From assembly GCA_020310875.1 (NCBI GenBank), contig CM035441.1:82252878-82316877 (forward strand): a stretch of DNA of 64,000 nucleotides, given 5' to 3'. The DNA comes from Ceratopteris richardii (taxonomy: Eukaryota; Streptophyta; Polypodiopsida; Polypodiales; Pteridaceae). Below, one piece after another: positions 12,421 through 22,649 of the stretch; within the stretch, counting starts at the first letter, position 1, and each line of letters starts with the position of its first letter. The translations under genes and the position numbers were made by a program. The notes beneath the pieces were generated by a model. That model had not been told where the DNA came from and did not search any database. It saw only the letters and a list, made by a program, of their open reading frames with translations.

Positions 12421-13899
12421 GAGAGAATTCAATATACCTACTTATTCATTGTGTAATAGATCAATGTAATCATGTTGCAGTCATCTCTGAGTGTAACAAA
12501 GTACATAGATGTATGAAAAAGTGAAAATTTGGACCCCAAACATCTATATGTATGACAAACTATCAAGCCTCACAAAAGTGCTCCTGATTTCTACTCAAAG
12601 TCACATAGAGCTTTGAATATGCCCTTCCTATGCATAGATTTGATTCTGGAAACATTAATGTGACCTATTCTTTTGTGCCATAGATCCAAGACTATATTCT
12701 AGCAAGATTCCCAATGATAATATGAAGTATAAACATGATTAGGGTATATCTACATTTTGATAAGCCTTTCTTCTTTTTTCCCTTTCGCAATGAGATTGTA
12801 CCCTTCCTTAGGGTTCTATATAAATTATCCCTTCTCATTGAACTTCCATGGTATCATATTTCAACCATTCTACGAACTTATAAAACCTTCTTGTACATTT
12901 TTATTATTTGTAGATTACACTTCGATAGAGTTGGTATTTTGGTTGGTGTCCAAGAACACATATCCAAGGTGTGCACTCTAATGTAGGGCATTATCCCTTG
13001 TGCCACATACCCACCTGATATAGGATCATGCAATTTAGTAAACCAATCATTTTTGAATTTCATATGTTGGTTGCAATGACCACCTCGATACCTAACATTG
13101 TCTACTTGTGAAAATGAATCACTTACATGCATTGTTTCTAGAAAAATTGTGCAATCAAAATTTGAGGTAGCATTAGCATGCTTATTGTAAACTCTTTAAT
13201 TTGATCCCATAATTTTTCCTTTGACTTCTACTAGAAACCATTCTATTGAAAATATTATTTTATCATCCCATACATACCACCCATGTCCATTGTTGGTCAT
13301 TGAATACCATTCATTGGCTCCTCTTAATCTTACTTTACCTCCTCCTCAAATGAGGAGTCTCCATTCTTCTATCCTAATTGTTTAGTAAACTTTGTTCTTG
13401 GTTAAACTTTCCTCTTTATTAATAAACTTTCCTCTTGATTAAACTTTCCCCTTGATTAGACCTCCTTATCTCCCTTTTCCTCTTGAGTTAACTACATATA
13501 GTGCTTGGTCTTGATTGTCCTTTGACTTCCCACCTCAAATTTTTTATTATCAATGAGCATAATTTTAACAAGATGACCAAATATGGCAAAAACATCCCTT
13601 TCATATCGTGAGTTGGTGAAAGCCTTCCTTGTTATATCATCCCTTAGAACAATCGACATGTGTGCCAATAGGCCCTCATTTTCTATGTGGCCCTCTATTG
13701 ATCCAAGAGGATTCACAAGCTTATGGATCCTCAATGTTCAATAATTTGTTAAACTTATGCCTGATTTTTTAAGTTTGTAAGGCTCATTTTTTTATTGGAT
13801 TTTCCATGTCTTTGTGCTTGTGGAGTATAAGCTTTTTATTGCCTCCTACATTCTTCTACTTGTATCTAAATATTATATCTGGTCTGTCATGCTATTGGT
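12421..13899. other. uncertain, probably upstream part of the minus-strand copia remnant
   Basis: Minus-strand open stretches at 12878-13132 and 13492-13734 are not recognisable as copia domains. Their position upstream of the integrase piece makes gag/protease-derived sequence possible. No host exon is seen. Confidence 0.3.
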
Positions 13900-15230
13900 T
13901 GTGTGTTGAAATATGATAAATATCACTCTCTAGTCTTACTTATTCCATTACCTATATACCATTATCTTCTCATGGGCGGCATTCTCTCCAAGTTCAATCT
14001 TTGGGTCATTTCCAATCACCAATCCCCACAAACTTTTGCCAATGAGAAAGCTTGATATTCCAAAGCCTTAAATATGCAACGAATTTCTTATATCAATTTG
14101 TAGGTGCCTCTTTGAGTCCATGCAATGCTTTAATTAACCTAAAAATCAAGTGTACTTTTCCTTATCCTCGAGATCCTAGGGGTTGAATAATATACAGTTC
14201 CACATGTAATTCTCCATTTGATGAAATTATTTTCATCTCAACCTCATAGATCCTCCTACAAAAATATGATTTTAAACTCACAACACATTCAACTATAGTC
14301 TTATATGTGGTTGGAGCAAATATCTCAACATAATCTATTACTTTCTTTTGTGCAAAACGTTTGACTACTAGTCATGATTTCTACGTATTAGTTGATCCAT
14401 CTACTTTCGTTTATATTCTAATAACCAATTTAGTATAGACATCAAAAAATGACTTATTTTCAAGAAAATTAACATCTCTATTATAATAGTCTTTCATGGT
14501 TATAGGATAAGATAATTTATACCTGCTTATAATATCCAATAATGATGCATTTTAGTGCCTTTTTATCTATTTTACATCTATGTTTTCTAGAGACTCGCAT
14601 GTAATTAGCATAATGAAAAAATCTAAAATAGTTTATATTATGTTTAGCACCATAGTATGTCTCATCAGAAGTCTAAAACATGAGAACTCTAGTGGAAGCT
14701 CTACTCATAATGTGATAATCACACATGAGTGCATCAAACTAATACTAATGTGAGGGTTGCTTGCTTAAACACATTTTCTTTGTCATCTCTATAAGAAACA
14801 TGTTTCTTCTTTGATCCACACAATTTAACTCGCATGTCATCATAATAGTTAGTTGGTTTTTGAATCCTCTATATATGGAAATGTTTCAAAATTTTTAGAA
14901 AAATACTCTCCATCGATCCAAACATAGGATTTAAATCCTCTCATTTGACTTGTTTTTTATTGGAATGAGTACATGTTTGAACTTATATAACACTTTAGCC
15001 TTTTCACTAAGACCAAAGATACAAGTAGATATAGAAAAATTATAAATTAATGTAACAAAATAAGTGAATTCACTTCTAGTTTTAATCATCTTGGGTCTAC
15101 ATATGTGAAAATCGATTAGTCCAAGCTTTTTAGAAGCTCTACTTATGCATTCTCTCTTAGAAAGGAGTTTTTGCATTTTTCCTTGAATGGAAATCATATG
15201 CTTAATAGCTAGTTACCTCACATCATTAGA
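13900..15230 (-). pseudogene. second copia integrase-RT remnant
   Basis: Minus-strand order: zinc-binding-region end and integrase start (KRECISRASKKLGLIDFHIC, 15150-15090), then FTYFVTLIYNFS; the integrase C-terminus (KHRCKIDKKALKCIIIGYY near 14530-14600); and the RT start (VIDYVEIFAPTTYKTIV near 14290-14340) through IKALHGLKEAPT (~14110). A collinear, degenerate copia pol separate from the copy at 10.9-12.4 kb, since the RT start is present twice. It is interrupted by several stops and lacks the catalytic YVDD block and most of RNase H. Most similar in type to the 44.4 kb remnant. Confidence 0.75.
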
Positions 15231-15499
15231 TCTTTTTTTTTTATGGACATATCGATTGTGCCAAAGCTCCATTTTCTTTACTTTAATTATCTATTGTCCC
15301 TCAAGGGAATTATAATGATCTAGATTTTTTAAAGAATTGCAAAAACAAGATCTTTCAACAAGTATTCTATTTGAAAATATGTTGAGTATTCTCAAACATC
15401 ACATTCAATCCATCTTTGAGAATTCCAAATATTGAAAGAAAATTTTAGCAATGCTAGCTACATATCAAACATCTCTGTCTAAGTAACATGTACCACTCT

Positions 15500-16021
15500 T
15501 AGTCTCAAAAGGAATACTTTCTATGCCTTGAACAAGAAAAGTCAAATTTAGGGTTCCCATAAATCACAACAAAAATCCCATTTGGATATAAACAAAGCAA
15601 AGTCATAAATTCTTTCAACCTGAAGGGTATGTATTTTATGGTTTATGTAAATAACTTTTCTTCAATGCTTATTATCCATCAATTATTGGAGATATCCTTG
15701 ATATGCTATCTCAAAGAAGGTGTCCCTTAAAATTGGAGATATGGAGTTGTGTTTTTTTTTAATCATCTGAAAGGTGTGCATTAGCATGGAGCTTATCTAT
15801 TTAGAGGAGATCATCTTCCGCTTTTGAGACTAGAGAGTTATGGAAAACTTGTATCTCTTGCGTACTCATTACATCATCCTGTAACTTCATGTAATTCAAC
15901 ATGGAATCTAATGAATATATAAGGACCTTGGATCCTTTCATCTCTCTTATGTATTTTCTATTCTCCATCCTATTTCTATTTTGTCTTTATCAATTTACTG
16001 ATTTTCGGACTAAAATCAACA
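15500..16021 (+). repeat. LTR-like repeat (family D) with adjacent PBS-like site
   Basis: It shares GTTCCCATAAATCA, GCTTATTATCCATCAAT, GGAGCTTA-CTAT-TT-GAGGAGAT and the TTGGTCCTTT-ATATCTC block with repeats at ~29.15-29.65 kb and ~36.4-37.2 kb. It ends CTAAAATCAACA, and the next bases (16022 on) are ATTCGTATCAAAGC, a mutated version of the initiator-Met tRNA primer site TTGGTATCAGAGC. This supports an LTR reading. The 5' border is approximate. Confidence 0.6.
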
Positions 16022-16036
16022 ATTCGTATCAAAGCA
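16022..16036 (+). other. degraded primer-binding site (tRNA-iMet type)
   Basis: ATTCGTATCAAAGC directly follows the LTR-like repeat, with few mismatches to the site complementary to initiator Met tRNA. Confidence 0.5.
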
Positions 16037-16779
16037 AGATAATCTAGTGTACATAAAGAATTTGGTTACATGTAATAAGAACAATTCTTCATGGAAGGCT
16101 TAGTTGAAGCTCAACCTTATATTCAGCTTAAAGAAATAGATGATTAGTATTTATGAAGATGCTAGATATAGCATTGAAAATTTATACACTCGAGGAGGTG
16201 TCAAGTCAAAACTTGTCAAATTGTAGCTATTATGGAAGTAAAATAGAATTTATATTTCTTGGAAAATTTATAGTTAAAAAGATTGGAAACCATTAATTGG
16301 GTACCTACAAGGTGATGTTCAAACTATTTCTCAACCTTCTAGTGATCCTAGGGGTTAGTCCCTTTCCCATATTTGGGAGTTGGCAAAAAATCTTAGGCAG
16401 TGCTAGTGAAAGACATGTTAACAAAGAAGGGATTTATCCCTCAAAACAAGCAAGTGGTTTGCAGGTACATGCTATCAGCACTGCAGCGATCAAAGTGCTA
16501 CCCCTTTGGAGGTGGAGATCTTTGCTACAAAAGAGGTGCTACACCCTCTTCCTTTATGTACTCCATATTCTTTGTATCCATATCTTGTAATATGAGCTAT
16601 ATTTCCTTTTGAATCCAACTATCTCTTCTTTCCTCTTCTATATTCCACCCTTCCTATTTCTTTTAATTCCTTCTCTACGTTCCCCTCAATTCCAAACCCT
16701 CATCATTTTCCTTACCTTCTATCCATTGGAAGGTGAGGTTATCTTGCTCCTTGTGTTTATGTATGTGATTGATTGTTAT
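16037..16779. other. no recognisable gene
   Basis: Probably leader or internal sequence of an old LTR element. Short open stretches exist but none has a recognisable domain. Confidence 0.35.
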
Positions 16780-16967
16780 GTGAATGCTAAGAGGACAGTG
16801 TAGAACACCCATGTCTTAAGAGCATTTAGTGTAATAGTGTATGTACATGTGTATGTGTTACCTGTGTGAATACTAAGAGGGCAGTGCGGAACACCCATGT
16901 CCTAAGACGATTTTCATTTTTATGTGAGTGCTAAGAGGTTAATGTGGACCACCCATACCCTAAGAGT
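16780..16967 (+). repeat. three imperfect ~43 bp repeats
   Basis: Units near 16780, 16865 and 16924 share GTGAxTxCTAAGAGG, GTG-GAxCACCCAT and CTAAGA. Spacing is about 85 and 59 bp. A partial further unit (GCGCTAAGGAGT) lies at the left target duplication of the next element and continues after it at 23689, so that element inserted into this repeat. Confidence 0.75.
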
Positions 16968-17066
16968 GTTCTTTGTGTTGTGTGCATATATATGAAGTGA
17001 ATGTGTAAGGTGCTAAGAACCCTTCCTTTCCATCATATCCATCCTACTTATGAGCATGAGCGCTAA

Positions 17067-17071
17067 GGAGT
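17067..17071 (+). other. target site duplication GGAGT (left)
   Basis: Matches 23684-23688 exactly, directly flanking both LTRs. Confidence 0.9.
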
Positions 17072-18111
17072 TGTTGAGCCCATAAAAAGGCATAATGGTC
17101 AAAGTTACCTGCAATCAAAGTCAACCATAATCAAAGTCAAAGGTCAAAGTCAAACTTGTCAAAGTCAACAAGGTCAAGGTCAAAGTCAACAGCTGAAAAG
17201 TCAAAGTGCTAAAGTGCAGGTGTCAAAGTGCACAGGTAGTGCACAATTAATTGTCCACAAAAGGTAAATTGGAGAAAGTGGGTTGCAGGTTGTAGAGGTA
17301 TTTTCTCTAATTTCCCTAGGGTTCAAAGTGTTCTTTAAAGTGTTTTGGAAGGTTCAGGTGAACCCCCTCTTATGTGCAAAAATGAAGACTTAAAAGGGAA
17401 ATGTGAAGGTATGTGAAGTGGCAACGTACGCACAGGTGAATGTATGGAGCCCCAATTAAAATTTTTGGTTTTAGTCTAAAGTCACTACAAGACAAAACAG
17501 GGAGTCGTTGGCTTCCACTTGTGAAGACAATCTTGGGACATCAAAGTGAGCACCAACAGTTATGAGCCTACGTGAATGGACACACTCAAATCAAGGCAAG
17601 GATTATTCTTGGACCATAATTCGAGAGTAAGCAAAAGAAGCATAGTCTAAGTAGAGCAAGAGAGGGAAGTGTAGGAGTCACCAGTGTGCGACGCAGAGAA
17701 GTGGAGTTGAAGGAGTGCATGGAGAGTGACTAAGGGATTGTGCAGAGAGTGCTAAGCTAGTCCCCCAAGGATCTCAAGGTCTCCTTGCAATGTGCGCGTG
17801 CCGACAGAAGGTATTCATTCCTCCCCCTTAATGGAAGCTTGGTGCAAGGTGTGCACAAGGATAAGCTTGAAGCAGGTGGAGGTCTAGTGAAGAAGAGGCC
17901 GGCGGCAAGAAGACTTTGGGGTATTTGGTATTCGTAATTGAGCACTCTGTGGGATTGCGCACAGAAGTATTGGCTTGTATTGTGCTTCAAACATTGTAAT
18001 TGTCTTACTCTAATCAATCGGCAAAGGCTTCCAAGGTGTATTTCCTCTTCTAGTCTTTTCCTTTTCTCCTACAAACCCTCAAACTCCTTCTTGTCTAAGA
18101 ATCCCCCAACA
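17072..18111 (+). repeat. 5' LTR of the gag-protease element
   Basis: Starts TGTTGAGCCC and ends CCCCCAACA. Its first ~150 bp is built of GTCAAAGTCAA-like units. The shared body with the 3' LTR includes CACAATTAATT, the GTGGGTTGCAGGTTG region and a 3' part ending CTTGTCTAAGAATCCCCCAACA. Confidence 0.93.
17098..17235 (+). promoter_or_regulatory. cluster of 12 GTCAA (W-box core) motifs in U3
   Basis: GTCAA, the complement of the WRKY W-box core TTGAC, occurs about 12 times in about 140 bp, mostly as AGTCAA or GGTCAA, the complements of TTGACT and TTGACC. The 3' LTR keeps about 11. WRKY binding is inferred from known W-box specificity and is not shown by the sequence alone. Confidence 0.6.
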
Positions 18112-18135
18112 AAATTTGGCACGCCGGGTGGTACT
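18112..18135 (+). other. candidate primer-binding site
   Basis: TTTGGCACGCCGGGTGGTAC follows the LTR after about three bases. It resembles the TTGGC-type sites seen after many plant gypsy LTRs and is clearly not the initiator-Met type of the copia elements here. The tRNA was not identified. Confidence 0.5.
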
Positions 18136-18262
18136 TCCAAGGAGATTTGAGCTTAGGAGAAACCAAGTGCAAAGTATAGAAGAGATCACGTGTCTACACT
18201 ACTACTATAGTGCTCCTTCATCAACCAAAAGGTAAATATTCTTATCAAGTGTCTCATATTAA

Positions 18263-19600
18263 GTGGACTATGAGCTGCTCATGACCGCAACCCGGTCCCA
18301 AACATTGAGGATCACCTGCAAGCAAACAAGAAGGAAGGTTGTTAGAAGATCCTCCAGTCCACTATCTTCAACCTCATCAGTAAAGAGCATGGCGGGACAA
18401 GCAGAGTTGGAAACTTTACTCTCAAGATTAAATATAAAATTTCCTTCTTTCAAAGGCCTAGCTCAGAAGGATCCGGATGAACACATTACAAGGTTTTTGG
18501 CACTATGTAAGACTAGAGGCTTAATGGGCAGGGAAGATGCCTTTTTTATACTTTTCCCTGCCACATTAGAAGGATTAGCAGATAAATGGTTCAACCAATT
18601 TGCTAGAACTATTTTACAACTTGGGATTTGATGAAAGATGCATTTAAATATGAATTCCAGCATGGCAACACTGCAGAGATCATCATAGAAGAACTAGAAA
18701 ATTTGAGATTGGGTCGAGGAGAAAAGTTCCCCGAGTTTGTGACTAGGGCCAAAGCACTAATGGCTAAATTGCTAGATCCACCACATGATTTTTTTGTTAA
18801 GAAATGATTAGCCAAGCCCCTACCAGTGGCCACCCAATGCAAAATAAAGGAATTAGTGTTATCTACAGCCTCCATAGAGGATTCCATCAACACAGCTACA
18901 CGACTGGAGCAGATAAGGCACCAGTATGGAGCAACTTCTTCCCAACCAACATATGCTACAGAAATGGAGGATCAAGTGATCCAGCTAAGGAAGGAGCTGG
19001 AGGGCTTAAAAAGAAATAAGCCCTACAAAGAGGAGGAGAATGCTATTGCTCAGTTGAGAAGGGAGATTGAAGCACTAAAGCTCCAAAAGGAGGAGGAGGC
19101 CCAAGCAGAGGAATTGGCTCAGCTGCAACAGGAGCTGCAGGAACTCAAAGGGGGTGGCATCAAGAGTGGACTTTGGTGCTCCATGTGCAGCAAGCAAGGT
19201 CACATAGTAAGTGCATGTCCTCTATTAAGTGTGACTTGCCAATTATGCAGGAAGGTTGGTCATGAGGCCCATGAATGGCAATCAAGGGGAATGCCTGCAA
19301 TGACATACTAGACACAAGGAGGATCCCTACCACCCACAAATGTGATGGCTGCTGCACCGAATCAAGGTAACAACTATAATCCTAGATAGAGGAATAACTT
19401 TGGAAATGGGCCTAGGAGGCCAATCATCTGTTTTAGATGTGGAGAATGCGGGCACTATCAAAGTAGGTGCACCCTACCAAAAAATGCCCCTCCTTACAGG
19501 AACTGCCCTGAGGCCAGAGACCATTATACAAATTGTTGTCCTAAGAATCAAGCCTCTTCATCCGGGCCCCATATTCAAATGATTTCTGTGCACAAAGAAG
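18263..19600 (+). pseudogene. gypsy-type gag with CCHC zinc knuckles
   Basis: The likely start is the ATG at 18389 (MAGQAELETLL); an upstream in-frame ATG is at 18263. The capsid-like region includes FPSFKGLAQKDPDEHITRF and LADKWFNQF, then continues in another frame from about 18612 (WDLMKDAFKYEFQHGN), so there is a frameshift, plus a TGA near 18805. 18930-19150 encodes a Glu/Lys/Leu-rich predicted coiled coil. 19180-19290 encodes a knuckle pair (CSMCSKQGHIVSAC and CQLCRKVGHEAHEW, the latter missing its last Cys). A further knuckle (CFRCGECGHYQSRC) is at about 19432-19473. Gag packages element RNA into virus-like particles. This copy is broken. Confidence 0.8.
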
Positions 19601-19923
19601 AAATGTGTGATCAAGTCAATGAGCCATCACCATCTACCAGGGTGGTGCAATTAGAAGAAATAGAATCTTTGACTGTGGAGACAAGAAGCAAGGGGAAGGT
19701 TCAAGCAGACATAGGACAAGGATCAAAGATTAAGGAATGGAGTCAAGACAGAGAACCATCTAAAGATAAAGCCACCACAGGTGCAAATACAAGGCAAAAA
19801 GGAGATCTCATATGTACTAGTGATGCCATTGGGAATGCCTTCAACAGGGCTCATGAGGAGTTTGATAAGTGAACTGGAGCCCATGCTCTCAAGGAATCAG
19901 AGGCTTCAAAACTACTCAAGTCC

Positions 19924-20943
19924 ATGAAAAAGGAGGTTAGTATTTTTTATTTAATAAAGATGGATGGGAAATTCATGTCAGAGTTATTGCAGATAATTGA
20001 TGAAGCTTCCACTACAAGTCTGGTGGCAAAGACTGCTGTTTTATATAAAGAAAAAATTGTAGGGGAAGCACCCCTTATAGATTATAAAAGTCCTCGACTG
20101 ACAGTATCTATCAAAGGTCATGAATTTCAAGGAGTTATTGTGGATGGTGGTTCTCGCATTAACTTAATGCCTGAACATACAGTGGAAAAGATTGGACTCC
20201 ACCCTTCAAGGCCTGCAAATTTCACTGTTACTTTGCCAGATCAGAGCAAAGTAAGGCCCTTGGGAGTGATCCCAAAAGTTCCACTTGAAGTACAAGGTAA
20301 TCTATTCATTCTGGATTTTGTGGTTTTAAGATTGCCCCAGGTTGAAGGAGGATTTCCCCTCTTAATTGGAAGACCTTGGTTAAGGCATGCCAATGTGCTT
20401 CATGATTGGGGCAAGGACACAATGTGGGTAAAACAAGAGGTAAAAGAGTTGCAGCAAATAATCTTAGAAGATGGACCAGACAATCAGAGAAATACTAGCA
20501 TGATGCAGACAATTGGTATTTGTATGGAAGAAGAAGTGGTGGACAACCTAGAAGCAGACCTATTTGAAGGAGCAGATTTATATGAAGATGAAAACATGTT
20601 GGCTTGGCTCCATGCAGAAGACCCATCTTCCTGCTATGGAATTTTTTCAAACTCAAGTAGAGAAGAAGCATATAAAGAAAAAGAGGAAATCACTCAGGTT
20701 GAAACAGTCTCGGTCGAAGGCCGTAGCAAAGAGAAGAAAAGCAAAGCCCTTACATGCAGCAGTGATGATGCTACTCCAATTCATATGTCAATGGTCACTT
20801 TTTTATGGATACTGATATGGCTATCATCTGTTATGTCAATTCTTATGATAGCAAGTGCAGGGCTTTACAAGAATGTGGAAGGGTCAATGGCAACTTTTTA
20901 TGGATACTGGTATGGCTATCATCTGTTATGTCAAATCTTATGA
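19924..20943 (+). CDS. retropepsin-like aspartic protease region
   Basis: Open for 339 codons. A retropepsin-like fold is suggested by the sequence around VIVDGGSRINLMP (Asp near 20142), where the usual D-T/S-G is D-G-G as in many plant gypsy proteases. It is followed by LLIGRPWL (~20362), the second conserved block with the hydrophobic-hydrophobic-G signature. The N-terminal 60 residues are Lys-rich and the C-terminal third is acidic. A 95 bp tandem duplication at 20804-20993 shifts the frame, so the natural C-terminus is lost. In an autonomous relative the frame would lead into RT; here it leads into low-complexity DNA. It may still be expressed from the element. Confidence 0.72.
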   Translation: MKKEVSIFYLIKMDGKFMSELLQIIDEASTTSLVAKTAVLYKEKIVGEAPLIDYKSPRLTVSIKGHEFQGVIVDGGSRINLMPEHTVEKIGLHPSRPANFTVTLPDQSKVRPLGVIPKVPLEVQGNLFILDFVVLRLPQVEGGFPLLIGRPWLRHANVLHDWGKDTMWVKQEVKELQQIILEDGPDNQRNTSMMQTIGICMEEEVVDNLEADLFEGADLYEDENMLAWLHAEDPSSCYGIFSNSSREEAYKEKEEITQVETVSVEGRSKEKKSKALTCSSDDATPIHMSMVTFLWILIWLSSVMSILMIASAGLYKNVEGSMATFYGYWYGYHLLCQIL

Positions 20944-20993
20944 TAGCAAGTGTTGGGCTTTACAAGAATGTGGAAGGTGTACCTGCCAGTCTT
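20804..20993 (+). repeat. 95 bp tandem duplication
   Basis: TATGGATACTG at 20804 recurs at 20899, with matching flanks through GGGCTTTACAAGAATGTGGAAGG. Since 95 is not a multiple of three, the reading frame changes between copies. Confidence 0.9.
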
Positions 20994-21299
20994 TGGAAAT
21001 GGAGGGTTTCATTGGATGAAGAAGCCGGAATAGCAAAAATAAAATTTTGCAGATTAAGTCATAAAGGTGCTGGAGGAGATAACGTTCTAATGAAGGATTT
21101 AGGGTACCCCTATCAGATGACCAGTGTGCCTAGTGAGAAGACAAAACCAATGAAGTGCAGTACAATTGGAGATTGTGGAGGAGTTTCTCTGAGTCAACAA
21201 TACAAGGCTCAAGGCCTATCATCAACAAAAGTGAAGATTTCTGGACCACCTAGAACCTCCAAGATTTGTCTAGGTTGTACATAGTCTTTTCTCTTCATT

Positions 21300-22640
21300 T
21301 TTACTTAAGTTTTAGTAGTTTTCTTTATCCATTTCATGCTTGTTTCTTGAGTTTTTAACAAATTTAGCTGCCATTTCATCAACTTTGCAAAGGTACAATC
21401 TTTGGAATTTTTAGGAATTTTTTTCAAAAATTTTCAAGCATTTTTTTAGAATTTTTCTAGTATTTTTCTCCTTTTTCATGTGTTTTTTTCTTGCCAAATT
21501 TGAGAAATAAAAGAAGCTCTCTGTGGTTTTGAGTGAAGAAACTAGCCTAAACTTGTAGGAATTTTTCTCAGAATTTTTTGAAGATTTTTTGGATTTTTTT
21601 CCTTTTTTTTCGATTTTTTATGTATTTTTCTTCAGTTTCTTGCATAATTTATTATTTTTTAAAAAAAGCCCCCCCTATACGTTTTGCTTTTTCCCAAAAA
21701 AAAAAAAAAAAATCCCACCCCCCCCCACTGTCCAACCACCCCCCACCGACCAACCCCCTCCCCCCATCACCGACCAACCACCCCCCCACCGACCAACCAC
21801 CCCCCACCGACCAAACCCCCCCCCCCCATCCCCCCCATTTTTTATTTTTTTTAATTTTGATTCTTATTTTTTATTTCTTTATTTTTTATTTTCTTTTATT
21901 TTTAATTTTATTCATTTTATTTTTTATTATTTTATTTTATTTATTTATTTTTTTATATAGTTGGCCTTGGCAATCGGATGCATTTTCATAAAAAAAAAGA
22001 GAATTATTTTATATATATATATTTTTTTTTTTTTTTCCTTTGGCTCAAAGCTTTTGGCTCTAGATCGTGCCTCGGATGGCCATTTTTTTCAAATCTGGAG
22101 TCATTTTCATGTTTTTTGGCACCTTTGGACTCAGTTTTTTACTTTAATTTTCCAAATTCCAACTTTTTCTCTGACTTTTGGTCAAAACCCATATATTTTG
22201 AGCACATTTATCACATGGTTTTATTTCCCCACATTGTCCACATGGTCTATTCTCACCTTGTCTTCCCTTTTGTTTCATAATTTCCCATATGCAACCTTTG
22301 TAGCCCTCCTGTTTGATCATTTTACCCTCTCCAGACCCCATGATCTTACCCCCAATCCCTCCCTTTGCCAATCTGCCCAGCCACATCCTTATCCCTCCCC
22401 ATCCCTTCCATCTGTGCCCCTCAGCCCTCCCCTCCACCTCCTTTCTACACTCCCATTGCCCCCCTTTTTTTTTGCTTTTCCATAACAAAATCCCCCTTCT
22501 GGTTCTTCTCTGGTGCTTGTTCTGGTGGAATTGGTTGCTGCTCAAGTGTCCTCTTCAAGATTTTGCAACTCCAAATTCATGGTGTCCTCTATGCTCAGAG
22601 TTTTCGTTGTAGCTCTCCGGGAGGGAGAGCACATTAAGTG
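21300..22640. other. low-complexity 3' internal region of the gag-protease element
   Basis: T-rich blocks (21400-21660, 21838-22035) flank a C-rich block; pyrimidine-rich sequence continues to about 22500. Long Phe/Pro/Ser-rich open frames here reflect base composition and have no domain. This is where pol would sit in an autonomous gypsy element. Confidence 0.6.
21716..21837 (+). repeat. C-rich minisatellite, about five CCACCGACCAA units
   Basis: C runs of 4-10 alternate with ACCGACCAA-type spacers. On the minus strand the G runs satisfy the simple G-quadruplex rule. Confidence 0.8.
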
Positions 22641-22649
22641 GTGGGCAAC

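Noticed and set aside
12735..12986. Plus-strand open frames around 12.7-13.0 kb as a small gene
   Set aside because: Phe-rich, no domain, no supporting codon pattern. They overlap sequence that is probably minus-strand copia debris.
18263..20943. Host CCHC zinc-finger or coiled-coil protein gene
   Set aside because: It lies between paired LTRs with a perfect target duplication and is followed by a retropepsin-like domain, so it is element gag and protease.
21578..22637. Overlapping Phe-rich and Pro-rich open frames on the plus strand
   Set aside because: Base composition (poly-T, poly-C) explains them. No domain, and they lie in the low-complexity 3' interior of the gag-protease element.
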